This document shows, piece after piece, positions 12,201-22,721 of a stretch of 64,000 nucleotides of DNA. The notes under the pieces were generated by a model, which had not been told where the DNA came from, did not search any database, and was given only the letters and a program-made list of their open reading frames with translations. This DNA comes from Cristatella mucedo (Eukaryota; Bryozoa; Phylactolaemata; Cristatellidae): contig WPIO01000012.1 in assembly GCA_009760855.2 (NCBI GenBank), forward strand, positions 2,944,001 through 3,008,000, given 5' to 3'. Position numbers and translations under genes: made by a program. The number at the start of each line of letters is the position of its first letter. Positions within the stretch are counted from its first letter, which is position 1.

Positions 12201-15200
12201 AATTACGGGTGCTTTCCTTGCAGCTTGCTTGTTCATGAAACTGCACACGACAAGGCAAGCGATATGTGAAGTGTCCTATCGCTCGATGCACTGCTGGTCT
12301 GAGCCGACATCTGCTATGTTGGTCCCCCCCCCCGACTCTGTCTCCTCACGCCATCAGCTTCTCATTTTAAAGAGATTGGCACTGGCTGCTCTCACTGCCT
12401 TTCATTAATTGATCGACACTCCTCTGCCGATTCTGTACTCCAGTTGTTGCTTCGCTCAGCTCTTTATAATACTGATGAGAATAATAACAACACTAATACA
12501 TTTGTGTAGCACCCTCAGAGAATGTAATCTCTTTCAAGGCACTTTTCATGTGCTGTTAAGGAAGCATTACTATATGGTTAGTCGTAACATGCAGTGTCAA
12601 CATGCAACTGTAGTTAGCATGTTAGAGCAGCATGAATGGCATCAGTATGCTTAAGCACACAAAGGACACATCAGAAGGGCCCAGCAAATGCTGTGAGGAG
12701 CAGGTGTGTTTGTGCTTAATATAAAATAATACAATTCATTTGTAAAGTGCCCTAAGAGAAGTTCCTTCCTATTCAGGCACTTCACATATACAATGGAGCT
12801 CGAGCCCACAATCTCTTGTCATCAAATACATTCACCTTATTCATTAAAGGCTAGCACCTAACCGCTGGGTCAAACCAGTGCTGCCGCTTCTTTTTAAATG
12901 TCAACTCAAGGGATATTGTGACATCCGTCGCAAATGAGTTTCATGACATGAGAGCATATGAACTAAAAGCACAGTCTCCAAAGGATTTGAGGTTGGTTCG
13001 TAACACAGCTAAACGAATTGATTCAGAAGAGAAACTGGTACTATGGTTGTAGGAAAGGTAATCTAAAGCAAAGAAGAAAATGAAGTGACCTAATTGTCAG
13101 TGACAAAACCTTGACGCTCATACTCTGCTTGATTGGGAACCAGTGCATGTCGACCAGAAGTGGTGAAATGTGGCAGCTGACGCTCACGAAAGACAAGCCT
13201 TGTTGCAGAGTTTTGCACCATCTTTATGCTTCTTATTGCACCAGCAGGAGCACCATCGAGCAGTGAGTTACAGAAGTCGAGAGGAGATATCACAAATGCA
13301 AGGACCAACTTGGATGTGGTATCCGTGACTTAGCGGGCCCGAATTTTGCCATGTTCTGTAGCTTGATGTAGGCTTGACTGTGGAGCTGATATGGTTGTTT
13401 GATGGGAGGTCACCATGGAACAGGACACCTAGATTTCGTGCAGATGCCACAAGAGATATGCTGGTATAGCCGATTTTGAGCGTTCCGAAAGACGCTACTC
13501 TTGCAAATCGCTTTAAGGACATAGGGTGAAATTGCAGGCAGTAGCCACGGTTGTTTGCAATGCTTTTCGTCGTGTCACTGAGAAACGAATTTGGAGCAGC
13601 ATGCATACAGGTGCCACAGTGTAGCTGCGAGTTTTTTCGTGAACCTTGTCGGATATGTCTGTTATTGAATCGTCGTGGAATAGGCTTGTGGGAGGCAGGC
13701 CTGCCACTCGGACACTTGTCGGTGATTGCTCTGCTATGTCGCATGATTGTTCTGCTAAATCAGTCGTGCTCGTTGGCTGTTAGAGTGTACTCCTGTGGCC
13801 TGTCGTTGCATAGATGCTCCCATTGACTTCACCTTATTCATGAACGTGCCCACACTTCGCTCGATACACAGTTCGTAAAGGTATGGGATGATTATTTTTA
13901 TCGAGTGGGGGGAAAAGGCAAGCCCCCTATGATATAGGAAAGCTGCATGTGCTGCAACCGGAATACTCACCCAGTGCAGGTGGCACAACGGGATAAATTT
14001 TGTGATTTCCTATTTTTTCTGGTATACATAGCCCCCTCGACTTGGTTGCCGGTAGGCAAAACCCGTCTTGCTGTCATCGAAGTGGACTTGCCCATTGTAT
14101 CCGGGTTTTGATAGGACGTTTGCTTTACACTGCCAGATGTCTTGTCAGTTTGTTGAGCCAGATTTACTTACATGTATCCCGTGGTGCCAAACTGGCGCCT
14201 ATAAACGGTGAGCTGCAGCTACTGCGTGTTGTAAGTACTGCGAGTCTTTTGGAAAGTCGGTCAACCGGAAGTACCCATACTAGGTTAGCAGATGTAGGTA
14301 GACTTTATATGTTTATCGGTCAGAACCATTAGTTATTCAATCAAATGAACTGTATGCAGTGTGTAAAACTACTATGCTTGTAAGTTATCAATTATGTGCA
14401 TTTAAGTTTTGATCGCCGATGGTTGTACATTTTGCCTTGTTAAATTTTTGATTGTGCATCATCGCTTGACATAACTTAGGCAGATACTGTAATCACTGTT
14501 TGGCTTTCAAGAAACTGACTTTTTTAGTATTCAGGTAACCGTGTTTCTTTGAGTGTGTATTATAATTATAGAGAAGTGCAAACTACTGTTGATTCAAAGC
14601 AAACTGTGGGTACAGTTTTTTCCATGACCTCGGTCCTGCCAGTAGTAGCAGTGCGGTCACACGTCACGACATTCTGAGGCTTCAGATGCATTCCTTGCGC
14701 TCCCCGTTCTTTTAGCTGTCATGGACACTCCCAATATGCTTATTGCTGAGGAGGAGAAAATAATCTGTGAGGAAACCAAAGGCGACCAGACGATCGTTGA
14801 GGAGAAGTAAGCCTGCAGTCCGTGCTCCTTCTGCTGCTGGCTCTGCTCGCGTCGCAGCTCCATCTCTCTATCCGCATGCTGGGTGACTGCCATTGTTCGC
14901 CGGTCAATGCGCTTACTCTGCTTCTTCTGCTTGCTGGAGGCATGCTGTGCCGAATTTCGTGTTGCAGAAGTCTGGTCGATACTGTTTATGCCATTAAAGA
15001 CAAATTGAAAGAAGTGCAGCTGGTGAGTGGTGGCCATGTTGCTGCTGCGTTTTGCCCGCCGGCCGGCCACTATGGATGGTGACAGGGCTGCTGCAGTCGC
15101 TTTGCTTGGCATGCCTTCGTCTCCTCGAGGCAGCCTGTGCTTCTTTACCATCTCGCACTACAGACTGCAGCCCGTTTATCAAGTGTGAAGCTGAGGCCTG

Positions 15201-17152
15201 AAACCCCTCCATTCTGGTAGGATCTTTGTGTGCATGTCCACTGTTGGAGTGCTGGCATCTTTGATCACAAAAGGAGAAAGCTGTGCTAGTCTTTGGAGGG
15301 TGCTGCTGCATACTGAGAATGTATGTGCCCGTGCATCACCTGAAATTTGGTCTTATCGTTAACCAAAGGACAAGCTACCTTTCCAGCATATGTAAAGGGC
15401 CTGGAAAGAGATTTAGTTCTCTTAGAATGCTAAAAAGAAATTGTTTATTATTTTTGCGATTGTTAACGTAAGCATAATAAATGAGTAAGTGCGAGGCATG
15501 TAGTAGATATTCGTGGATGTGCTTTATTTGTTACCCCGCAATACTACTGCCGATCGTTCAAGTATTGTTTGCTTCTGACTTAGAAAATTCAGCTTGGTTT
15601 GGGAGCTTAAAGCTCAGCGCATCAGGAATTGCCCCAAAGTAGTACTCAATTCCAAACTCACTGCTGTTCTTTCTATTAATCCTTCACTGGCCAACTCATG
15701 CTGGATTTCCTTGATACACAGCTTGTGCAAACTCCGGTGTATATTATCAGAGTTTTAAGCCTGCTCTGCAAAGTAGGACCGAACAACTTGCAAAGATGCT
15801 TGGCTGCAATTTTTTATGAACTTGCTGCCTATCGTTTTTTCTTTCATGCTTGGCCTTTATGAAAACAATAATCGAGCATTAAAAATTATTTAGCCAGATG
15901 TATCCCCAAAATGGAATTTGCATAAATGTGTGCTGTACTTTCAAAATACACTGTATCGTTAGTACACCACAAAATGTGGAAATCGGGTCGTAGTCTGCTG
16001 CAATTCTATGGACTTGTTAATCGTCGAGGGCTGATCTGTTGAGCTGTATTTCCATCCGAAATGGCCTTCGACTAGTCTGGACCTACGGTAAGCCCATTCA
16101 CCCTCACCAGAACCTTAATGGGTCAGCAAGCAAGCGATCTTTGAAGACGACATGCTCAAAGCAACCTAATTGTTTGACAGCTTCATTGGTGCTGATACCG
16201 ATGGCATTATCCACCCGTGCACTATGATATCCCCCTCTCGCTTCTATATCAGCTCATTTGCTGGTGATGTTAGCTGTCTGCCTGTCTCCTCACCACCACC
16301 CAACCACCCCCACTGCTTTGACTAAGATTTCCTTAAGTCACTCTAGTGTCATTTAATGTAGCTGTGGCGAAGCTGTGCTGGAGAAACCGCATGGTGATTT
16401 CGTGTTCCGTGCTGCTTTCAAATTCGGGCTTGTTTAGATAAGGATACCACGTCCAAGTTGGTCCGTGCATTCGTGACATCCCATCTCGACTTTTGCAACT
16501 CACTGCTTACTGGCCTACCAGCATGTGCGATCAGGCGATTGCAGCTGGTGCAAAACTCCGCAGCTAGGCTTGTCTGTCGTGAGCGTCGCAGTTGCCACAT
16601 TACACCACTTCTCGTCGACCTGCACTGGCTACCAGTCAAGCAACGGATCGATTTCAAGGTTTTGTCGCTCACTTTTAGGTCCCTTCATTCTATGGCTCCA
16701 GCCTATCTCTCCGACATACTCCCCCATCAGGCCAAGCATCGTACCATCCGCTTTTCGGAATCCAAAAGTATACCAATGCCTCGTACAAACCTCAAATCCT
16801 TTGGAGATCGTGAATTTAGTTCGTATGCTCCCAAAGCCTGGAACTCCCTCCCGACCTGCGTCAGAACATCCCCTGACCTGACCTGACCACATTTAAAAAG
16901 AACTTAAAAACACACCTATTTAGGACAGCATTTAGTGGGTCCCTGTGATTCGTCCTTTATGTGCTTATGTGTGCTGACACTGCATGCTGCCACTAACCAC
17001 ATTCCATGCTGACCCGGTGCATGTCACCCCTAACCATGTTATCCATTTCGTTTGTTTACCAAGCATGATATTACTCACCATTCAATTGCATTTCCCTTTG
17101 CAGCAAATGTAAAGCGCCTAGAGAGAGTTCTCTGAGGGTAGTTTATCAAGTG

Positions 17153-17188
<36 letters not shown>

Positions 17189-17581
17189 GTTTACCAGTGG
17201 CAGCAGTGTTGCATTCTCAGACTGTCGGGTAAATCAATATTACTCTATACTCTTTCTCCAATTGAATATATGTGTCTAGTTACCCCAGGAGGAATGACCC
17301 GGGAGTAAATTATGTGGATGGAATGCTTATGCAATTGTTGTTCCCCACCTTTATACGTTGGCTGGTGTATATATTTGTTTGCTGATCACTTTAATTGCAC
17401 TCCTCAGGAGCAGTCGGCATTAAGAAAAGAGCTCGATGAAGAAAGAAGATATCGTAAGAAGCTGGAGGCCTACGTGATGAACAACTTTAAAAGCAGTTCT
17501 GGTCCACATCCGACACTGCTGACCTGCCGCCAATCATCTATAGAAGCTGTAGTGGCTAGTGATGGAGGTGCCAAGTCATAG
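3209..17581 (+). CDS. ARHGEF7-like: PIX-family Rho guanine nucleotide exchange factor (ARHGEF6/7-like), 3' nine exons
   Basis: PIX/Cool proteins activate Rac1 and Cdc42. They bind PAK through an SH3 domain and form a stable scaffold with GIT ArfGAPs at focal adhesions and the cell cortex. Exons: 3209-3289, 4045-4215, 4392-4470, 6774-7027, 7751-8045, 10347-10442, 14716-14806, 14968-15022, 17408-17581. Together they give 1296 nt, or 431 residues plus stop, with every donor and acceptor phase compatible. Seen in order: DH end (KNWEGE), PH domain (VTVKKLEDSE, VEISGSMIE), Ala/Thr- and Gln-rich linker, conserved patch (RGFCMRPLPPARP), HILRVIEAYCTSTKTRHTVN, GIT-binding core (EEEKIICEETK, SLVDTVYAIKD) and a coiled coil. 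CH, SH3 and most of DH must lie upstream of the window. The match to human beta-PIX is from memory but extends over most exons. Introns hold LINE-A, SINE and otherwise unassigned DNA (for example 5023-6773, 8046-9120, 13761-14715), where I see nothing else. Confidence 0.93.
4045..4215 (+). CDS. ARHGEF7-like: PIX exon: PH domain, first part
   Basis: The exon has 57 codons, phase 0 at both ends, from cttttgcag to GTGAGA. DIYSLGDVQLAANVQV corresponds to the DIKTLGNV-type opening of the PIX PH domain, and ICLLFPSSIVLLSVTA to its LLLFPNVLLMLSAS strand pair. A short Ser/Ala/Gly-rich insert separates the two. Confidence 0.9.
4392..4470 (+). CDS. ARHGEF7-like: PIX exon: PH domain, middle
   Basis: The exon has 79 nt, phase 0 to phase 1. 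GKLLSTGVTVKKLEDSE and NAVEIS align with the PIX hallmark GKLPTTGMTITKLEDSE and NAFEIS. This is the clearest identifying exon of the gene. Confidence 0.94.
4893..5022 (+). mobile_element. LINE-A 3' end only
   Basis: Only the last part of the family 3' UTR is present (aagcatgattttacttacca, aaatgtaaagcgcctagaga, gagggcgctttatcaagtg), followed by (ATT)n at 4995-5022. It is a severely 5'-truncated insertion in a PIX intron. Confidence 0.85.
6774..7027 (+). CDS. ARHGEF7-like: PIX exon: PH end and Ala/Thr-rich linker
   Basis: The exon starts after gcaacag and completes the split Gly codon. GSMIETIVLSFASPQKQL corresponds to the PIX segment with GSMIERILVSC and its C-terminal PH helix. The remaining residues, about 55, are Ala/Thr/Gly/Val-rich low complexity in place of the Pro/Ser/His-rich linker of vertebrates. 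The donor is GTAACT, a weaker consensus; an alternative donor would change only the linker. Confidence 0.85.
7584..7621 (+). repeat. 18-bp direct tandem duplication
   Basis: The unit cttcctttgacctctttg occurs twice in tandem in the intron before the 7751 PIX exon. It is pyrimidine-rich on the + strand and I see no wider family. Confidence 0.8.
7751..8045 (+). CDS. ARHGEF7-like: PIX exon: Gln/Leu-rich linker and Pro/Arg patch
   Basis: The exon has 98 codons plus one base, from ggttgcag to GTGAGT. It begins with Ala- and Gln-rich sequence encoded by CAG/CTG repeats (LPLQQQQLLQHRVLQQ). It then has RTWSRGFCMRPLPPARP, which parallels the conserved PWSLSCLRPAPPLRP patch of vertebrate PIX, and ends in a basic Ser/Thr/Arg stretch. 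The CAG/CTG run also gives Ala- and Cys/Leu-rich shadow frames on both strands. Confidence 0.82.
9121..9290 (-). mobile_element. tRNA-derived SINE (type 1), near complete
   Basis: On the minus strand it reads a tRNA-like head with A box (tggcacactaggtaaagtgg) and B box (gggttcgaattc). A body follows, ending in the family tail ataagaggctgttgaatcag. This is the best copy of the type 1 SINE. Without an intact acceptor stem and with the long 3' body, it is not a tRNA gene. Confidence 0.75.
10208..10218 (+). repeat. Poly-G run
   Basis: About eleven consecutive G lie in the PIX intron upstream of the 10347 exon. Similar runs of C lie at 11064-11074, 12324-12333 and 45703-45711, and of G at 55863-55872. 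Confidence 0.8.
10347..10442 (+). CDS. ARHGEF7-like: PIX exon: VIEAYCTS segment before GIT-binding domain
   Basis: The exon has 96 nt, phase 1 to phase 1. HILRVIEAYCTSTKTRHTVN matches the AQILKVIEAYCTSAKTRQTLN segment of beta-PIX nearly residue by residue. The donor GTGAGT at 10443 keeps the phase needed by the next exon. Confidence 0.92.
11430..11586 (+). mobile_element. tRNA-derived SINE (type 1)
   Basis: A B box (ggttcgagtcc at 11474-11484) is followed by the shared body (gcaggaggcaatccttt) and the shared tail (ataaatgaggtttttgaatc, then agtcaacctttactta). It lies in the long PIX intron. Confidence 0.7.
12476..12700 (-). mobile_element. LINE-A 3' UTR fragment
   Basis: The minus-strand tail is an imperfect (ATT)n at 12476-12502. 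The hairpin segment (caccctcagagaatgtaatc) and then the UTR block with repeated gcatgt/gtcaacatgca words follow. No coding sequence remains. Confidence 0.65.
12718..12895 (-). mobile_element. LINE-tailed tRNA SINE (type 2)
   Basis: On the minus strand it starts with a tRNA-like head (cactggtttgacccagcggt) and has a B-box-like gtgggctcgagctcc. It then passes directly into the LINE-A terminal hairpin (gtgaagtgcctgaataggaa, cttctcttagggcactttac) and an AT-rich tail. This is one of three copies with the same head-to-LINE-tail junction in the window. Confidence 0.7.
12896..13510 (-). mobile_element. LINE-A coding fragment
   Basis: The minus strand encodes degenerate RT C-terminal sequence (VASARNLGVLFHGDLPSNN at 13380-13440 and the [10 protein letters not shown] segment near 13270). 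Frameshifts divide it into at least two frames. The LINE-tailed SINE abuts its 3' side. Confidence 0.8.
14716..14806 (+). CDS. ARHGEF7-like: PIX exon: GIT-binding domain, first half
   Basis: The exon has 91 nt, phase 1 to phase 2. EEEKIICEETKGDQTIVEEK corresponds to the EEEKIIVEETK..TVIEEK core through which PIX binds the Spa2-homology domain of GIT1/2. This retention implies that a GIT partner exists in the organism. Confidence 0.93.
14968..15022 (+). CDS. ARHGEF7-like: PIX exon: GIT-binding domain, second half
   Basis: The exon has 55 nt, phase 2 to phase 0, separated from the previous exon by a 161-nt intron. SLVDTVYAIKDKLKEVQL matches SLVDTVYALKDEVQELRQ, the end of the GIT-binding helix leading into the coiled coil. 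Confidence 0.93.
15385..15475 (+). mobile_element. LINE-A 3' tail remnant
   Basis: The sequence catatgtaaagggcctggaa followed by gagatttagttctcttag is a diverged terminal hairpin segment, with a broken AT-rich tail. It lies in the last PIX intron. Confidence 0.6.
16426..17190 (+). mobile_element. LINE-A copy, 3' third
   Basis: It begins at cgggcttgtttagataagga and encodes the RT C-terminal region ([40 protein letters not shown]) open from about 16458 to 16886. A duplicated ctgac near 16875 shifts the frame. The 3' UTR, the hairpin (aaatgtaaagcgcctagaga) and (ATT)n at 17155-17188 follow. It lies about 220 bp before the last PIX exon. Confidence 0.9.
17408..17581 (+). CDS. ARHGEF7-like: PIX terminal exon: coiled coil and C-terminus
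   Basis: The exon has 57 codons plus TAG after tcctcag. LRKELDEERRYRKKLEAYV continues the trimerising coiled coil of PIX. The tail is Ser-rich and ends GGAKS. It lacks the C-terminal hydrophobic PDZ ligand (TNL type) that lets beta-PIX bind Scribble and Shank. A further alternative 3' exon with a PDZ ligand is not excluded. Confidence 0.9.
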   Translation, partial: EQSALRKELDEERRYRKKLEAYVMNNFKSSSGPHPTLLTCRQSSIEAVVASDGGAKS

Positions 17582-18654
17582 GCTCCATGTTTGCATTTAG
17601 CTGCATGTTGCAACCAGTCAACTATGTTTTTGATTGGAAACGGTGGAAGTCGCATATAGGGCCCATGTGCCCGTGCGTCTCACTGTCGGTGCATCTGCCT
17701 ATCGATTGATCTCTTCTTGTTCATCTGCCGTGCTAGAAGCTGCTGGAGGCCTCTTGGAGCAGCAATGGGTGATACTCATGATGTGACTTTTCTTCCAAGG
17801 GGATGAGACCCATGCTGTAGCTTTTTTCCAGGTGAGGATTTTACTGAAACGGCTGTCTTTTTTTGTATCCTCTTCAGGCACATAGTGACCGGATGCACAG
17901 ATCTAGGGTATCCAAACATTTAAGAAGCTCTTGCTGAGGCAAAGCCGACGGCCTTATGCTTGGTAGCCTGAATAGTCTGAACAATTACGCATGGTCAGCA
18001 ACTATTGGTTCATGCGATGTTCTGCGTCCTTGTTACTCCTCAGGCTCTGCAGGCTTCCTGATTCTATCGCGTCTGGGTGATTCTTTACAGATTGATTTTG
18101 CCTGATTATGCCTGTTCAGGGCCGTGATGACGTATACTGTACTTTTTTCCTTGCTTAGTTCTGATGCAAACTATTGTCATGTGCAAGCATTTGTTGTTGA
18201 CGACATTAAATATATGCCAGACTTTTTGTTTATTTTTTGATTTAAGTAATCCGTCAAGATTGACCTGCTGTTAGGCTTAATGGATTTGATTAGAAAATAT
18301 TCAACCTAACATGCCTTTCCTGAATGTGACTGGGATTGAGTCTCCTGCCGATTTCGTGATTACGTTGATGAGGGGCAAGCATGTCATTCAAATGTACCTG
18401 AGCACAACTGGTTTCTGTATAGAAATAACCCCCAAGCATCCTGGTCTGTCGAAGTAATTTCTCGAGATTCGGTCGAGAAATCTTGACTGGGATATATTGT
18501 CAATACAGCCTAAGGTATGCTAACGATCCGGTGATGTGACAAGCTTGATTCATTGGCAAATCAATTGGGTTGAGGTCTGAGTACAACGCAGAGCTAACCT
18601 GATGCCAGAGAACCAACCGAGCTGTCTTGTCTACCTCCAAACAAAACTAGTGGC
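17582..18654. other. PIX 3' flank, no further gene seen
   Basis: This follows the PIX stop codon and presumably includes its 3' UTR. I see no clear AATAAA close to the stop, no repeat and no convincing reading frame. Confidence 0.4.
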
Positions 18655-18995
18655 AATAATAACGATCATATATTTGTTTAGCCCACTCAGAAAACTGAAT
18701 CTCTTTCTGGACACTTAACTTTCTGTTTTTAGGCAGTCTTTCCTGCTAGAGGAATCTTGCTTATGCCTGAATGCTCACCTCTGGTTAATTAAATTAAATA
18801 CTGCAACACATCTGCTTGCTCTAGCAATAATTGATTGAGTGTAGTTTACTAAAGTCACTGCTTGTCCCAAGCCTCATTTATACCCCTAGCAGCTGTCACT
18901 GCTGCTTTCAGTGCTAAATGCTGTAAGACTTGAACCCACGACGGGTTGTAAGCGAAAGCACCTTTCTCCTGGGCACGACCTTCCCCAAGCAGTTA
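18655..18995 (-). mobile_element. LINE-A tail fragment and type 1 SINE
   Basis: Positions 18655-18745 carry the inverted LINE-A hairpin (cactcagaaaactgaatctc) with an AAT-rich tail. Positions 18835-18995 read on the minus strand as a tRNA-like head with a B box (gggttcaagtctta) and the type 1 tail (tataaatgaggcttg). Confidence 0.55.
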
Positions 18996-19069
18996 TGTAG
19001 CTCAGTTATCAAAATAAATTACCAGTGTAGAGAAAACACACAAAAAACTATGCTGAAATAAAAGCAACT

Positions 19070-20195
19070 ATGCCAAGCACAATCTAGGCTTTCACTTCTA
19101 TGCGGATGACACTCAGTTGTACCTTTGCTTTAATCCCTCCCAGCCTTCGAGCACCTCAAATTCTCTCAACTCACTTGCTGCATGCATTGATGACATCCGA
19201 TCATGGATGGCAGCAAATTTTCTAAAACTAAACGATGATAAAACTAACTTACTAGTTATGGGCAAACCTAGTGTTATTCAGAAATTGGAAAGGCTGACTT
19301 TCAAAATTGGCTCTGCCAGCATATCTCCAGTTGCATCAGCTCGAAATCTAGGTGTCATATTCCAAAGCGACCTCTCGTTAGACGACCACATCAGCTCCAC
19401 AGTCAAATCAGCCTATTTTCAGCTTCATAACATTGCTAAAATTAGGGCTTGTTTAGATAAGGATACCACGTCCAAGTTGGTCCATGCATTCGTGACATCT
19501 CGTCTCGACTTCTGCAACTCACTGCTTACTGGCCTACCAGCATGTGCGATCAGGCGATTGCAGCTGGTGCAAAACTCCGCAGCTAGGCTTGTCTGTCGTG
19601 AGCGGCGCAGTTGCCACATTACTCCACTTCTCGCCGACCTGCACTGGTTACCAGTCAAGCAACGGATTGACTTCAAGGTTTTGTCGCTCACTTTTAGGTC
19701 TCTTCATTCTATGGCTCCAGCCTATCTTTCAGATATACTACCCCATCAGGCAAAGCATCGTACCACTCGCTTTTCGGAATCCAACAGTCTAGAAATACCT
19801 CGTACAAACCTTAAATCCTTTGGAGACCGTGCATTTAGCTCGTATGCTCCCACAGCCTGGAACTCCCTCCCGACCTGCATCAGAACATCCCCTGACCTGA
19901 CCACATTTAAAAGAAACTTAAAAACATACCTATTTAGGACAGCATTTAGTGGGTCCTTGTGATTCGTCCTCGATGTGCTTATGCGTGCTGACACTGTTCA
20001 TGCTGCCACTAACCACATTTGCATGCTGACCCAGTGCATGTAACCCCTAACCATGTTATTCATTTTGTTTGTTTTTCAAGCATGATTTTACTTACTATTC
20101 TATTGCGTATCACTTTGCAGCAAATGTAAAGCGCCTAGAAAGAGATTAAGTTCTCTGAGGGCGCTTTATCAAGTGCAATATTATCATTATTATAT
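19070..20195 (+). mobile_element. LINE-A copy with 281-codon open RT frame
   Basis: It is truncated at its 5' end, just before the RT palm motif; YADDTQLYL is read from about 19099. The frame 19117-19962 then runs uninterrupted through [37 protein letters not shown] and [19 protein letters not shown] to a natural stop. The 3' UTR, hairpin and short (ATT) tail end near 20195. The open frame and closeness to the copies at 16426 and 37725 suggest a recent insertion. Confidence 0.92.
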
Positions 20196-21229
20196 CATTA
20201 CTAGCCAAATAAGCTGTCTGGTAAATGCATTCGCGTCTTCCCTGTTTTGGTAGCTTTTGAGTGCACATCATTATCCATAAGGGGACGGGTGCGACACTTT
20301 GAGCATCAGCAAAATATGACGGCATGAATATCGAAACCTGCTCCTAGTCAGTTCTAGAAGCCATCGGACGCCACGGAAAGGTAGATGGTAGACATTATGG
20401 AACACCACTGGATTAAACTGGCTCTTTGAAAACTAGTGTGTCATTAGTGGTGCCTGCAGCGAAGCTGCCAGCTGAGCATAATTCGAGTGAATGTATGTCA
20501 TAGCCGCAAGGAATATTAATGGCCACCTGAAGTCCTGGCGATAATTCTGAGTTGAAAGCAGCAGAGCCGAGTCTTGATACCTTAGTTGAAGGACCAAGGC
20601 AAAAGAAATTCAGAGGTTGCCTACCGGCTCGGCACGAGGCAAACACTTTCTTTTTCAGTCCCACGGAGGACGGCCTTCGGTCTTCATCTTTTTTTTTAAG
20701 TAACGCATTGTTTATGAAATTTTTCAGAGTTTTTCACAGTCATTTTAAAACTGCTCTGGCGTTTGGCACTACGAAATATTTTCATTGAAGCCGTAAAAAT
20801 AATCTCTTCCTAAGCACTTCATATGTTCAGAAAAGGAAGCAAATGTAGGCGGAGGTCTCCAGCTACTGCGGGTCGCGTAAGTCAAGGAAGTGATGCTGGC
20901 CTAGCCAGATATAGACGAGGCACCCTAAATCTATAAATGATTAATTTACAGATGTGCAGGTACATTGAAAGCGTCCACTCATTGCAGAACGGAAGTCCGT
21001 CCATACCTAGATATATAACAAGTCTACATCTTAGTCTAGAGCAGTCTCTTAGACTACCACGGTGCATGGTACGCGTGTACAGTAACAGCCGTAGCTTACT
21101 GCTCAGTTGAAAGCCCAGACAGTGACCAAATATTATACTCTATTAGTTGGACTTCCTATGCCACCTGACCATAGATTATGATAACTGTTCCTAAACATTA
21201 TAATTCAGGAATCGTGAATAATAAACGCA
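20196..21229. other. Intergenic, nothing recognised
   Basis: The sequence is moderately AT-rich, between PIX and MFSD8. Short frames at 20413-20664 and 20552-20788 resemble nothing I know and overlap on opposite strands. Confidence 0.4.
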
Positions 21230-22480
21230 GTCACAATCTGGCTGATTTAGTATGCTCACGCTTCAATAGAATGCAACGCCCGAGAAGTAAGTATTGCAGA
21301 CAGGTAGGCCGGAGCAAGAGAATGAAAGGACCAAGAGGTGAGTGACGCGACCTTGAAATCGAGCCGCTGTTTGATAGGGGCCAGCCTATGGAAAGTAGTT
21401 TTAATTTCACAATACGACGTTCAAGACATGCAGGACTATCTACCGAGTTCTACACGTCTACAAGCGTCTCGCTGCACAAGCAGGAAGACCTGGAAACGTT
21501 GAGTCAAAGAAGTCGAGATGGTATGTTAATGAAATTATATAGAGATATATAGAGATTGAGTTCTCTGGGGGCGCTTTATCAAGTGTATTATTATTATGCC
21601 CCACCCCTATGGGATTTATCTCCAAGATGTTTGTATAGCGCCACGTGAACACAAAATCTCTTTCTTGGCACTTGACATACTCTGCAAAGGAAGCGTGTCC
21701 ATATGGTTAGTGATAACATGCCAGCTTCAGCACGAATAATCAAACCAAGGCCAATTCACGTAGATGCAGTAAAAGCTCTGAGAAACGTCAGCGGAAGTGG
21801 TTTCCAAACTTGGGAAGCGTACTAGAGACGTGGTCTCCCAAGGATTTGAGATTGTTTGAGGCACAGTTAAAGGACTTTGGACGTCAGAAGAGTAGGTGTA
21901 CGATGCCTAGCCTGATTTGGAAGTATTTCGGATAGTAGAGCCGGAGCAAAAGACTGAAGGGACCTCAAAATAAGTGAAATAACCTTGAACTATTTAAGCT
22001 GCTTGAGGGACAGCCGGCGCAGGTCGGTGAGAAGTAATGTAATCTGGCCGCTGCGACAATCACGACAGGCAAGCCTAGCTGCAACATCTTGCAGTAACGA
22101 TAAGTAATCACCTTACCGCACAGGTCGGAAGGCCACCGAGGGGATGTCGCAAATTTTGGAACAGCGTGGCGGTGGCATTTTTCCGCCTAAGCTAGCCCGA
22201 ATTTTGGAAATATTGCACAGCTGAAGGTACGATTACTTGACTGCGGAGGCGATATGGTACACTAGCGTAAGGTCGTTTGGGATTAGGACATATTGGTTCC
22301 ATGCCGAGTTTTCATTCGGTTCCCGGCCGAGCCGTGCTAAGGGGTCGGATTTCATACTATAACAACAGCTACCTTCTACTTGGTAAACAAAAGCTACCGT
22401 CGACTTTGTACACAAGCGAAGAACGGACTTGAAGTTGGTTAGGTGGAACTCTTTTGAGCTTATCATAATCTAGCGTTATC
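21230..22480 (-). mobile_element. Degenerate LINE-A fragments
   Basis: Positions 21290-21480 and 21800-22330 retain inverted LINE-A landmarks (gtaggccggagcaagagaat, gaccttgaaatcgagccgct, gcgtactagagacgtggtct). A + strand hairpin and tail at 21535-21595 (gagattgagttctctggggg, then tattattat) shows a second insertion in the opposite orientation. An inverted tail at 21625-21690 starts the second minus fragment. Confidence 0.65.
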
Positions 22481-22489
22481 TCGTGGAGC

Positions 22490-22721
22490 ATCCGTAACGC
22501 CGCCGCCAACCACCAGCGCACGACCGACTGACCTTCAACTCTATCAGCGGAAGTTGACCTCGCTCGTGCCGGTGCCGCCCCCGATACCGTTCTGGCGTGG
22601 AGCCACTCCAGCTTTCGTTTCACTAGGTTCCAGATATGGACCGACGTTAGTAGGAGTGCTGCCAAGTAGTACGCAACCGCACGATAGCGGTGCAGTGCTT
22701 TGTTTTATGGGTGCGGGCGTA
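22490..22721 (+). promoter_or_regulatory. GC/CpG-rich MFSD8 promoter and 5' leader region
   Basis: The sequence turns abruptly CpG-rich just upstream of the MFSD8 start (cgccgccgccaaccaccagc, gtgccggtgccgcccccgat), unlike the LINE debris before it. A five-codon upstream frame (ATG at 22636, stopping at TAG) could affect initiation. No TATA box is clear. The promoter assignment rests on position and composition only. Confidence 0.4.

Noticed and set aside
21636-21645. CACGTG word upstream of MFSD8 as a TFEB/CLEAR lysosomal element
   Set aside because: It lies about 1 kb upstream inside LINE-A debris and lacks the full GTCACGTGAC context.
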